From: an uncultured Arthrobacter sp.
Lineage (GTDB): Bacteria > Actinomycetota > Actinomycetes > Actinomycetales > Micrococcaceae
Direction: 5' to 3'
DNA: 64,000 nucleotides
Assembly: GCF_947495145.1 (NCBI RefSeq)
Contig: NZ_CANLXP010000005.1
Location: 117,673 to 181,672, forward strand
Each line of letters begins with the position of its first letter. The stretch's first letter is position 1. The notes beneath the pieces are model-generated. The model searched no databases, was not told where the DNA came from, and saw only the letters and a program-made list of their open reading frames with translations. Of the stretch, positions 57,219 to 64,000 are shown piece after piece. The position numbers were made by a program, and so were the translations under genes.

Positions 57219-60212
57219 GTGCTAATTGTGCTCATCGCCCTCTTCGCGGTGGCCGCAATAGCGCCCCTGATCTTCCGCCTGATGGGCCGCTCGGCCTTCT
57301 ATCTCCTCGCAGCAGTGCCCGGCGCAGGCTTTGTCTGGCTCCTGGCAACGTTCGGCAACTACGTCGACACTGACCAGGCGGGCGCCATCGGTCAGCCCAA
57401 TGCGCCGCCGTCCATCCTTGTTCCCTGGATCCCGCAGCTGCAGCTGGAACTGGCGTTCCGCATGGACGCGCTGTCCGCCGTACTCAGCATCCTGGTTCTC
57501 GGGGTCGGCTCGCTGGTGCTCTTTTACTGCGCCCGCTACTTTAAGCAGGACGACGCCGACATCGGCCCCTTCGGCGCCCAGCTGCTTGCGTTCGCCGGCG
57601 CCATGTTCGGTCTCGTGATCGCCGATGACCTCATCCTCCTGTTCATCTTCTGGGAACTGACCACGGTTCTGTCCTACCTGCTGATCGGCTACTCCCGTCA
57701 CCGGCTGTCCGCCAGGCGAGCAGCACTGCAGGCACTGATCGTGACCACGCTCGGCGGTCTCGCCATGCTGGTGGGCCTGATCATTCTCGGCCAGTCAGCC
57801 GACACCTACCGCCTGTCGGACATCCTCGCGCGTGCGGATTCGCTGACCGGCCCGGCCATCGAGACCGCCATCGTCCTGATTCTGGTCGGCGCCCTTTCCA
57901 AGTCGGCGCTCGTGCCGTTCCACTTCTGGCTGCCCAGCGCCATGGCTGCCCCGACACCGGTCAGCGCCTACCTGCACGCCGCCGCCATGGTTAAAGCGGG
58001 CATCTACCTCATCGCCCGGTTCGCACCGGCGTTTTCCGAGAGCCTGCTGTGGCCCCCGATGGTTCTCGGCCTGGGGCTTGTGACGATGATCTTCGGCGGC
58101 TGGCGGGCCCTGCGCCAGCATGACCTCAAGCTGCTTCTTGCTTACGGCACCGTCAGCCAGCTCGGATTCCTGACCATCGTTGTGGGGCTGGGCGGACAGG
58201 ACGCAGCTCTTGCCGGGCTGGGTCTCCTGCTCGCGCATGGATTCTTCAAGGCGACGCTGTTTTTGGTGGTCGGCATCATCGATCACCAGTCGGGCACCCG
58301 CGATATCCGCAAGCTGTGCGGCATCGGGCGTTCCGCGCCCGTGCTCGCCACCGTTGCCGTCATCGCAGCTGGGTCAATGGCAGGCATCCCTCCCCTCCTG
58401 GGATTCGTTGCGAAGGAATCCGTTTTCGTGGCGTTCATCAACCATGCCGAGGAAAGTGCGTTCGGTGTAGTGGTCCTCGTCGGGATTGTCCTGGGTTCGA
58501 TGCTGACTTTCGCGTACAGCGCACGCTTCGTCTGGGGCGGTTTCGCCCGCAAGTCTTCAACACCCACCCCGTTCAAACGGGTTGAGCCGTCGTTCCTGTT
58601 CGCTCCGGCGCTGCTCGCCGTTGCGTCAGTCGTTTTCGGTCTGTTCCCTGCTCCGCTGGATGCGGCAATCCAGCCATACGTAAGTATCTTCCCAGCCGGG
58701 GAAGAGACCCCGCACTTGCTGCTGTGGCACGGAATCACGCCGGCGCTGTTCCTTTCCGTCCTGTCCATCGCGGGCGGCCTGGCGCTGTTCCTCCTGCGGG
58801 AACGCTTCGAACAGCTGCAAACCCGGATCGCTCCGAACATCGACGCCGAGCAGAATTACAAGATGGTCATCGGTGTGCTCGATGACGTGGCAGTCTGGCT
58901 CACTGGCCGCACCCAGCGCGGTTCGCTGTCCTTCTACCTGTTCGTGATCCTGACGATGGCAATCATCACGCCTCTGACAGCATTGATCCTCTTCGACGCT
59001 CCCGTGCCGCAGGACTGGTATGTGGCGGATTCTCCCGCCCAGCTGATTACCGGCGTCGTCATCATTCTCGCTGCCATTTCAGCGCTGCGCGCCACCAAGA
59101 GGTTTATGGCCGTGATCATGGTGGGCGTGACCGGTTACGGGATCGCGCTGATCTTCGCACTGCAGGGTGCACCTGACCTGGCGCTGACCCAGCTGTTGGT
59201 GGAAACGATCGTGCTGGTCGCCTTCGTGCTTGCTCTGCGGTCCCTGCCTGCACGCCTCTGGCAGCGGGCCCCCGGCCACAAGTACCGTGCGCTCCGCGCG
59301 GTATTGGGCATCTCCTTTGGGGCCGTGATGGTTGCGATTGCCATGTCCGCGATGGCCTCCCGCGTCGCGGAACCCATCTCGCTGAGCTTCCCGTCACTGG
59401 CTTACGACGACGGCGGCGGCGCCAACATCGTCAACGTGACCCTGGTGGATATCAGGGCCTGGGACACTTTTGGTGAGATCAGCGTTCTCGCGATTGCAGC
59501 TACCGGTGTCGCGAGCCTCATCTTCATTCGTGGCCGGGGTGACGGGCGGGTGCGCGCAGACGGGGTCAAGAGCGGCACCGTCGGCAGGAACCAGGAACCG
59601 ATCGATGCCTACGGCCGCGAGGCCGCTGCCCTGGAGCTTGCCAAAAAATTCTCGAGCTCCGTCAATGACGCGTGGCTGGTGGCAGGACGAACCCTGGCAC
59701 CGGAACGCCGCTCGATTATTTTCGAGGTCATCACCCGACTGATGTTCCACTCGGTCATTGTCTTCTCGATCTACCTTTTGCTCGCCGGGCATAACCTGCC
59801 GGGCGGCGGGTTTGCCGGCGGTCTCATGGCGGGGCTCGCGCTGACCATTCGCTACCTGGCGGGCGGCCGGTTCGAACTCGCTGAGGCCACCCCCATCAGC
59901 GCGGGGCTGCTTCTCGGCGGTGGGTTGGCAACGGCGGCGCTTACCGCGATTGTTCCGGTGTTCCTCGGCGGCGAGGTGTTCCAGAGCGCGATCATCGAAA
60001 CTACCTGGCCCGTATTCGGGGACATCAAGTTCGTCACCTCAACGATCTTCGACATCGGGGTCTACATGGTTGTAGTGGGCCTGGTACTGGACGTGCTGCG
60101 CAGTCTCGGTTCGGAGATCGATGAACGCAGCGAGGGCGCAAGCGCCACCATTGACGCCGGTCCGCCGGAGCCGGAGAAAGACCGGGATCAGGAAGAGGAG
60201 GTTGCCCAGTGA
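57219..60212 (+). CDS. mrpA: Na+/H+ antiporter subunit A (MrpA with fused MrpB domain)
   Basis: A 997-aa protein with more than twenty membrane helices. The N-terminal two thirds are the NuoL-like channel (LFIFWELTTVLSYLLIGYSRHRLSARRAALQALIVTTLGG; HFWLPSAMAAPTPVSAYLHAAAMVKAGIYLIARF). The C-terminal third holds the MbhE-like and MrpB domains (HSVIVFSIYLLLAGHNLPGGGFAGGLMAGLALTIRYLAGG). The size and fusion explain why no separate mrpB is present. The start is GTG with AGGAG six bases upstream. With C-G it exports sodium in exchange for protons and aids pH and salt tolerance. It overlaps mrpC. Confidence 0.95.
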   Translation: MLIVLIALFAVAAIAPLIFRLMGRSAFYLLAAVPGAGFVWLLATFGNYVDTDQAGAIGQPNAPPSILVPWIPQLQLELAFRMDALSAVLSILVLGVGSLVLFYCARYFKQDDADIGPFGAQLLAFAGAMFGLVIADDLILLFIFWELTTVLSYLLIGYSRHRLSARRAALQALIVTTLGGLAMLVGLIILGQSADTYRLSDILARADSLTGPAIETAIVLILVGALSKSALVPFHFWLPSAMAAPTPVSAYLHAAAMVKAGIYLIARFAPAFSESLLWPPMVLGLGLVTMIFGGWRALRQHDLKLLLAYGTVSQLGFLTIVVGLGGQDAALAGLGLLLAHGFFKATLFLVVGIIDHQSGTRDIRKLCGIGRSAPVLATVAVIAAGSMAGIPPLLGFVAKESVFVAFINHAEESAFGVVVLVGIVLGSMLTFAYSARFVWGGFARKSSTPTPFKRVEPSFLFAPALLAVASVVFGLFPAPLDAAIQPYVSIFPAGEETPHLLLWHGITPALFLSVLSIAGGLALFLLRERFEQLQTRIAPNIDAEQNYKMVIGVLDDVAVWLTGRTQRGSLSFYLFVILTMAIITPLTALILFDAPVPQDWYVADSPAQLITGVVIILAAISALRATKRFMAVIMVGVTGYGIALIFALQGAPDLALTQLLVETIVLVAFVLALRSLPARLWQRAPGHKYRALRAVLGISFGAVMVAIAMSAMASRVAEPISLSFPSLAYDDGGGANIVNVTLVDIRAWDTFGEISVLAIAATGVASLIFIRGRGDGRVRADGVKSGTVGRNQEPIDAYGREAAALELAKKFSSSVNDAWLVAGRTLAPERRSIIFEVITRLMFHSVIVFSIYLLLAGHNLPGGGFAGGLMAGLALTIRYLAGGRFELAEATPISAGLLLGGGLATAALTAIVPVFLGGEVFQSAIIETTWPVFGDIKFVTSTIFDIGVYMVVVGLVLDVLRSLGSEIDERSEGASATIDAGPPEPEKDRDQEEEVAQ

Positions 60213-60706
60213 GCGTCAACATCACGCTGCTTGTCATCATGGGTGCGCTCTTCGCTGCCGGCATCTACCTGCTGCTCGAACGCAGTTTGACGCGCGTTCT
60301 GCTGGGCCTGATTCTCCTCACCAATGGTGCAAACATGCTCCTGCTTGCCGGCGGCGGAGGAGCAGGCAGGGCTCCGCTGTACGCAGCAGACATTCCGGCT
60401 GAGGAATACAGTGATCCGCTGCCGCAGGCATTGATCCTCACCTCCATCGTCATATCCTTCGCCGTCACGGCCTTCATGCTCGGCATCATCTACCGCTCGT
60501 GGGTCCTCGGGCGCCAGGACGAAGTGCAGGACGACATCGAAGACCGGCGGGTGGCATCCCAGAGCAGTTTCGACGCCGAGGACGACGCCGAGGTGCCCCT
60601 GGAGACAACCGAATTCACGCCGGTCGAGGAAGCCGAAGAAGCACCGGGCGCCCAGCGGACAATCACCGGGACGAAGACCAGCAAGCCACCGACGGAGGAT
60701 CGATGA
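60209..60706 (+). CDS. mrpC: Na+/H+ antiporter subunit C
   Basis: A 165-aa NuoK-like protein with three membrane helices (ITLLVIMGALFAAGIYLLLERSLTRVLLGLILLTNGANMLLLAGG; DPLPQALILTSIVISFAVTAFMLGIIYRSW). An acidic polar tail of about 55 residues extends it beyond the usual 110-115. The start GTG overlaps the mrpA stop (GTGA) and its stop overlaps mrpD. Confidence 0.95.
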   Translation: MSVNITLLVIMGALFAAGIYLLLERSLTRVLLGLILLTNGANMLLLAGGGGAGRAPLYAADIPAEEYSDPLPQALILTSIVISFAVTAFMLGIIYRSWVLGRQDEVQDDIEDRRVASQSSFDAEDDAEVPLETTEFTPVEEAEEAPGAQRTITGTKTSKPPTEDR

Positions 60707-62331
60707 ACATAGCGAACCTCGCTCCGCTTGCGGTTGTATTGCCATTCCTTGGCGCGGCCCTCGCGTTCCTGCTGATCCGGCACTCCCGGTCGCAGCGGGC
60801 AGTCAGCATCACCACGCTGTCAGTGACACTGTTGATCGAGATATTCCTTCTCATCGATACCAGTGGCAAGGGCACAACCGCCGTCTTCATCGGCAACTGG
60901 GCGGCACCGTTTGGCATCACCATGGTGGTGGATCAGTTCTCCGCCCTGATGCTCGTTGTGTCCTCTGCCGTGAGCCTTGCGGTCCTGGTTTACGCCACGG
61001 GCCAGGGAATGACCGACGGTGATGAAGACGGACCCATCTCGATCTTCCATCCCACGTATCTCATCCTGGTGGCTGGAGTTTCCAACGCGTTCCTCGCCGG
61101 CGACCTGTTCAATCTGTACGTGGGATTCGAAATCCTGCTCACGGCGAGTTACGTGCTCATGACCCTGGGCGGCACCACGCCGAGGATTCGCGCAGGGGTG
61201 ACTTACGTCGTCGTCAGTGTGGTTTCATCGATGCTGTTCCTCATCAGCATCGGCATGATCTATGCGGCCACGGGCACCATCAATATGGCGGACCTGGCGC
61301 TCAAGCTCGCGGACATCGACCATGCAACGCAGATGATCCTGCACCTGATGCTCCTGGTCGCGTTCGGCATTAAAGCCGCCATCTTCCCGTTGTCCTTCTG
61401 GCTGCCTGACTCCTACCCGACCGCTCCCGCGCCGGTGACCGCGGTGTTCGCAGGCCTGCTGACCAAGGTCGGCGTGTACGCGATGGTCCGAACCGAAACC
61501 CTCCTGTTTCCCGGGGACCGCATCAATACGCTGCTCATGGTCGTGGCAATGCTCACCATGATCGTGGGAATCCTCGGTGCGCTGGCGCAGTCGGACATCA
61601 AACGTATGCTCTCGTTCACCTTGGTCAGCCACATCGGCTATATGGTTTTCGGGCTTGCGGTGTCCACCGTGATCGGACTGGGTGCAGCGGTGTACTACGT
61701 AGCGCACCACATCATCGTGCAGACCAGCCTGTTCCTCGTGACCGGACTGATCGAACGACGCGGCGGAACGGCCAACATGGACCGGTTGGGCGGCCTTGCG
61801 AAGATTTCCCCCTTCCTGGCGCTGCTGTTCTTCGTCCCCGGCATGAACCTGGCCGGCATCCCGCCGTTCTCGGGCTTCCTTGGCAAGCTGGGATTGTTGC
61901 AGGCGGGTGTGGAGTTGGGCACGCCCCTGGCCTACGTGCTGGTGGGGGCAGGCGTGCTGACGAGCCTGCTCACACTGCTGGTGATTGCACGGGTGTGGAA
62001 CCGTGCCTTCTGGCGCCGGCCTGAGGACGCTACGCACCCCGACCCCATCCTCATGGCGACTTCGGACGACGGCTCTGCAGTCAGGAACTCCCGCAGGGTT
62101 TCCAAGCACGCAACGGGAAAGTTTGCCGGGAGGAACCCCGTGGACCTGCTGCCACGCACCATGGTCGGAGCTACAGCCGGCCTGGTTGCACTGGGCATCA
62201 GCCTGACCGTGCTCGGCGGGCCGCTCTTCGCGCTGAGCGATCAGGCAGCGCAGCAGATGCTTGAGCGGACGCCCTACATAGACGCCGTCCTCGGCGAAGG
62301 CGCAACCGAGGCGGCAGGAGCAACACCATGA
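60703..62331 (+). CDS. mrpD: Na+/H+ antiporter subunit D
   Basis: A 542-aa NuoN/NuoM-like antiporter subunit with about 14 membrane helices. NLYVGFEILLTASYVLMTLGG, FGIKAAIFPLSFWLPDSYPTAPAPVTAVFAGLLTKVGVYAMVR and QSDIKRMLSFTLVSHIGYMVFG hold the conserved Glu and Lys of the proton path. The real start is ATG 60703, overlapping the mrpC stop; the ORF-track extension to 60499 is a shadow of mrpC. A polar insert (about 440-475) lies before the last helices. Confidence 0.95.
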   Translation: MNIANLAPLAVVLPFLGAALAFLLIRHSRSQRAVSITTLSVTLLIEIFLLIDTSGKGTTAVFIGNWAAPFGITMVVDQFSALMLVVSSAVSLAVLVYATGQGMTDGDEDGPISIFHPTYLILVAGVSNAFLAGDLFNLYVGFEILLTASYVLMTLGGTTPRIRAGVTYVVVSVVSSMLFLISIGMIYAATGTINMADLALKLADIDHATQMILHLMLLVAFGIKAAIFPLSFWLPDSYPTAPAPVTAVFAGLLTKVGVYAMVRTETLLFPGDRINTLLMVVAMLTMIVGILGALAQSDIKRMLSFTLVSHIGYMVFGLAVSTVIGLGAAVYYVAHHIIVQTSLFLVTGLIERRGGTANMDRLGGLAKISPFLALLFFVPGMNLAGIPPFSGFLGKLGLLQAGVELGTPLAYVLVGAGVLTSLLTLLVIARVWNRAFWRRPEDATHPDPILMATSDDGSAVRNSRRVSKHATGKFAGRNPVDLLPRTMVGATAGLVALGISLTVLGGPLFALSDQAAQQMLERTPYIDAVLGEGATEAAGATP

Positions 62332-62900
62332 TGACGAGACAACGGATTCCGCTCCGGGTCGAACTGCCCCTGCTCATCTGGTTGGTTCTCGTGTGGGGTG
62401 CGCTCTGGCAGGATTTCAGCCTGGGCAACCTCGTGTTCGGCGCGATCATCGCATTCACGGTCGCCAACCTGCTGTACCTTCCGCCGGTCGAACTCAGTGG
62501 CCGGTTCAACGTCTTCTACGCTGTGGGATTCGCGGGCCGGTTCCTGTATCAACTGGTGCTCGCCAGCGCCCAGGTGTTCTGGCTGGCACTCACCCGCGGG
62601 CCCAAACTCGAGAACGCCGTGGTGGGGGTACGCCTACGTAGCCCGTCCGACCTCCTGGTGACCGCCACCGGGCATATCCTGTCGCTGATTCCGGGATCGC
62701 TCGTGGTGGAGGTGGATCGCTCGACGTCCACCTTGTACCTGCACTGCCTGAACGTCTCCACCAGCGATGACGCCGAGAAAGTCCGGCAGAATGCCCTGCG
62801 TACAGAGGAGTGGTTGATCCGCGTCATGGGAAACCGCGAAGACCTCGCCCGGCTGCACCCTGACGCCCCGCATCACAGCGACGGAAGGAAGCATCCGTGA
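62328..62900 (+). CDS. mrpE: Na+/H+ antiporter subunit E
   Basis: A 190-aa protein with two to three N-terminal membrane helices and a cytosolic domain (LLVTATGHILSLIPGSLVVEVDRSTSTLYLHCLNV), typical of MrpE. The ATG overlaps the mrpD stop and its own stop overlaps mrpF, so translation is coupled. Confidence 0.93.
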   Translation: MMTRQRIPLRVELPLLIWLVLVWGALWQDFSLGNLVFGAIIAFTVANLLYLPPVELSGRFNVFYAVGFAGRFLYQLVLASAQVFWLALTRGPKLENAVVGVRLRSPSDLLVTATGHILSLIPGSLVVEVDRSTSTLYLHCLNVSTSDDAEKVRQNALRTEEWLIRVMGNREDLARLHPDAPHHSDGRKHP

Positions 62901-63154
62901 CTGTTGTTCTCGGCATCATTGCCGTTATCCTCGGGATTTCCGCGCTCTGCGCTGTGTACCGGGTGGCGCGCGGGCCCTCAATTCTGGACCGTGTGCTGGC
63001 CGTGGATGTGCTGCTGGCGATTGTGGGTGGAGCGCTTGCTGCCGACATGGTATTCAACGGGCACACCAACAACCTCGTCATCCTGGTGGCGACTTCAATC
63101 GTCGGATTCATCGCGTCGGTAACCGTCGCCCGATTCGTCACGGAAAAGAAGTGA
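62897..63154 (+). CDS. mrpF: Na+/H+ antiporter subunit F
   Basis: An 85-aa protein with three membrane helices; CAVYRVARGPSILDRVLAVDVLLAIVGGALAADM is the MrpF signature. The start is GTG 62897, overlapping mrpE. The size fits the family. Confidence 0.93.
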   Translation: MTVVLGIIAVILGISALCAVYRVARGPSILDRVLAVDVLLAIVGGALAADMVFNGHTNNLVILVATSIVGFIASVTVARFVTEKK

Positions 63155-63158
63155 ACCG

Positions 63159-63545
63159 ATGATGGACGCTGCTCTGGATGTTTTGACCATGGTCCTGCTG
63201 CTCGGCGGGGCACTGATGTCGCTGGCTGCCGCCGTCGGACTTTTGCGGTTTCCTGACCTGCTGAGCCGCATGCATGCTGCAACCAAGCCGCAGGTTCTCG
63301 GCCTGCTGCTGTTCCTGATGGCCATTGCGGTGGAGCAGCGCTCGTGGGCGATTGTGCCCGTGCTGATCATCTGCTGGATCTTCCAGCTGCTTACCGCGCC
63401 GGTGTCCGCACACATGGTGGGGCGCGCGGGCTACCGCACCAAGCACCTGCGCAAGGACCTGCTCAGCATGGATGACCTTGACGATGTTGTGCAACACGCG
63501 GCCACCCGGCGCCGTGAGGCCGGGGACCGCGCGTCCAGCGACTGA
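63159..63545 (+). CDS. mrpG: Na+/H+ antiporter subunit G
   Basis: A 128-aa protein with three membrane helices; LLLGGALMSLAAAVGLLRFPDLLSRMHAATKPQVLGLLLFLMAIAV is the MrpG signature. ATG 63159 or 63162 is the start, a few bases after the mrpF stop. The operon ends here; instead of a terminator a block of degenerate repeats follows. Confidence 0.93.
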   Translation: MMDAALDVLTMVLLLGGALMSLAAAVGLLRFPDLLSRMHAATKPQVLGLLLFLMAIAVEQRSWAIVPVLIICWIFQLLTAPVSAHMVGRAGYRTKHLRKDLLSMDDLDDVVQHAATRRREAGDRASSD

Positions 63546-63546
63546 G

Positions 63547-63681
63547 CCTCGCTAGTGATCGACGGCTGCCGCGGCGCCTCGCTAGTAGTCAACGGCTGCC
63601 GCGCCTAGTTTCAACGGCTGCTGCGGCTAGCTAGTAATCGACGGCTGCTGCGGCTCCTAGCTAGTAATCAGGCTGCCGCGG
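63547..63681. repeat. Degenerate tandem repeat, about five units of 23-30 bp
   Basis: Units start at 63547, 63577, 63604, 63627 and 63654 and share the pattern cctcgctagtaatc-gacggctgccgcgg. The first two have a 30-bp period; the third is shortened. The tetramer CTAG appears in nearly every unit, doubled as CTAGCTAG in two. The block begins two bases after the mrpG stop codon and runs almost to the HNH gene end. Confidence 0.85.
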
Positions 63682-63727
63682 TGGCGCCGTTGATCAGGGT
63701 GACAGCCGTTGGCCACGGTGCTGGTGG

Positions 63728-64000
63728 TTAGGGTGGTGCGGTGTGGTTGCCGGCACGGGTGAGTTGTTGGTGTATGGCTTCTTCGACGTGCCAGTAGCGG
63801 TTGCGTTTGGGTGTTTGGTTTGGGTCGAGGTATTTGGGTGGTTTGAACCAGGGGATGCCGTGGATTGATTCGACGGACCAGTTCCCTTGGTGGATGAGGT
63901 GGTGGTGCCGGGAGCAGAGCAGCACGCCGTGGTGGATGTTGGTGGTTCCGCCTGCCGCCCAGGGAATGATGTGGTGGGCTTCGCACCAGGTGGCGGGCAT
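63728..64000 (-). CDS. DUF222/HNH endonuclease family protein, 3' part only
   Basis: The frame is open at the right edge, so only the C-terminal 90 residues are seen. WCEAHHIIPWAAGGTTNIHHGVLLCSRHHHLIHQGNW is the HNH nuclease motif of the DUF222 (13E12-repeat-like) proteins, which occur in many copies in actinobacterial genomes. The ORF-track Met at 64000 is internal. The function of the family is unknown. The stop is followed by the degenerate tandem repeat block. Confidence 0.9.
   Translation of the reverse strand: MPATWCEAHHIIPWAAGGTTNIHHGVLLCSRHHHLIHQGNWSVESIHGIPWFKPPKYLDPNQTPKRNRYWHVEEAIHQQLTRAGNHTAPP

Noticed and set aside
63547-63681. CRISPR array
   Set aside because: The units touch each other without unique spacers and vary in length, so this is a tandem repeat.
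63657-63986. 109-aa minus-strand ORF beside the HNH fragment
   Set aside because: It overlaps the HNH motif in another frame and consists mainly of Pro, Arg and His.
1-64000. Prophage, insertion sequence or integrative element
   Set aside because: No transposase, integrase, phage structural gene or long terminal repeat was seen; base and codon use look even.

Overview
The window comes from a high-GC actinobacterium. A mycothiol-era Arthrobacter-like member of the Micrococcaceae fits best: PanD, the L28/L33/S14 set, DUF2252, the YciB-free small DUF genes, DtxR/IdeR-type iron boxes and many leaderless genes all point that way. This placement is inference from protein look, not from a search. 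The window is ordinary chromosome: no rRNA, CRISPR array, insertion sequence or prophage was seen. There is one tRNA (Gly, anticodon CCC). About 65 protein genes fill it, and no gap exceeds 300 bases.

Layout. 1-5.1 kb: end of a TerC-family gene, a small unknown gene, then a three-gene cassette of M20 amidohydrolase, AbgT-type transporter and ATP-grasp ligase. 5.1-13.1 kb: a ChaB/Rho_N protein, a lone siderophore-binding lipoprotein behind an iron box, small proteins (PRC-barrel, DUF6480), a flavin disulfide oxidoreductase, and a complete YclNOPQ-like siderophore importer on the minus strand with its own iron box. 13.2-17.5 kb: DUF2252, a CPBP-like membrane protein, MscS, and two tandem STAS-like proteins. 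17.5-24 kb: a glycogen-debranching-type glycosidase divergent from a LacI regulator plus a sugar ABC importer; the two promoters appear to share a -35 region and each carries a LacI-type operator in its spacer. 24-32 kb: an epimerase, YihY/BrkB, a Cys-rich copper-storage-like protein, a GST-like reductase, then a siderophore permease/ATPase/reductase operon that lacks a binding protein.

32-44.5 kb: lipid kinase, GDSL hydrolase, MarR coupled to a GlgC-like nucleotidyltransferase, rpmB-rpmG-rpsN, hup, a CopD-CtaG fusion coupled to an NHL-thioredoxin protein, an unknown anchored protein and a HerA-like ATPase. 44.5-49 kb: an LpqY-SugABC trehalose-importer-like operon. 49-57 kb: panD, LysR/MFS divergent pair, ynfA, tRNA-Gly, a protealysin-type M4 peptidase with an emfourin inhibitor, tryptophan 2,3-dioxygenase, dcd, and a UMF1-like MFS. 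57-63.5 kb: a complete mrpA(B)CDEFG antiporter operon. The end holds a degenerate tandem repeat and the 3' part of a DUF222/HNH gene.

How it fits together. Iron acquisition is a main theme (three iron-box loci, two of which look like halves of one importer). Carbohydrate uptake and storage is another (LacI importer, debranching enzyme, GlgC-like enzyme, trehalose importer). The most distinctive sequence-level signals are a recurrent leaderless promoter layout (TANNNT hexamer 6-7 bases before the start codon) at about a dozen genes, the LacI divergent operator, the split siderophore system with matching promoters, and short tandem duplications sitting on or just after stop codons.
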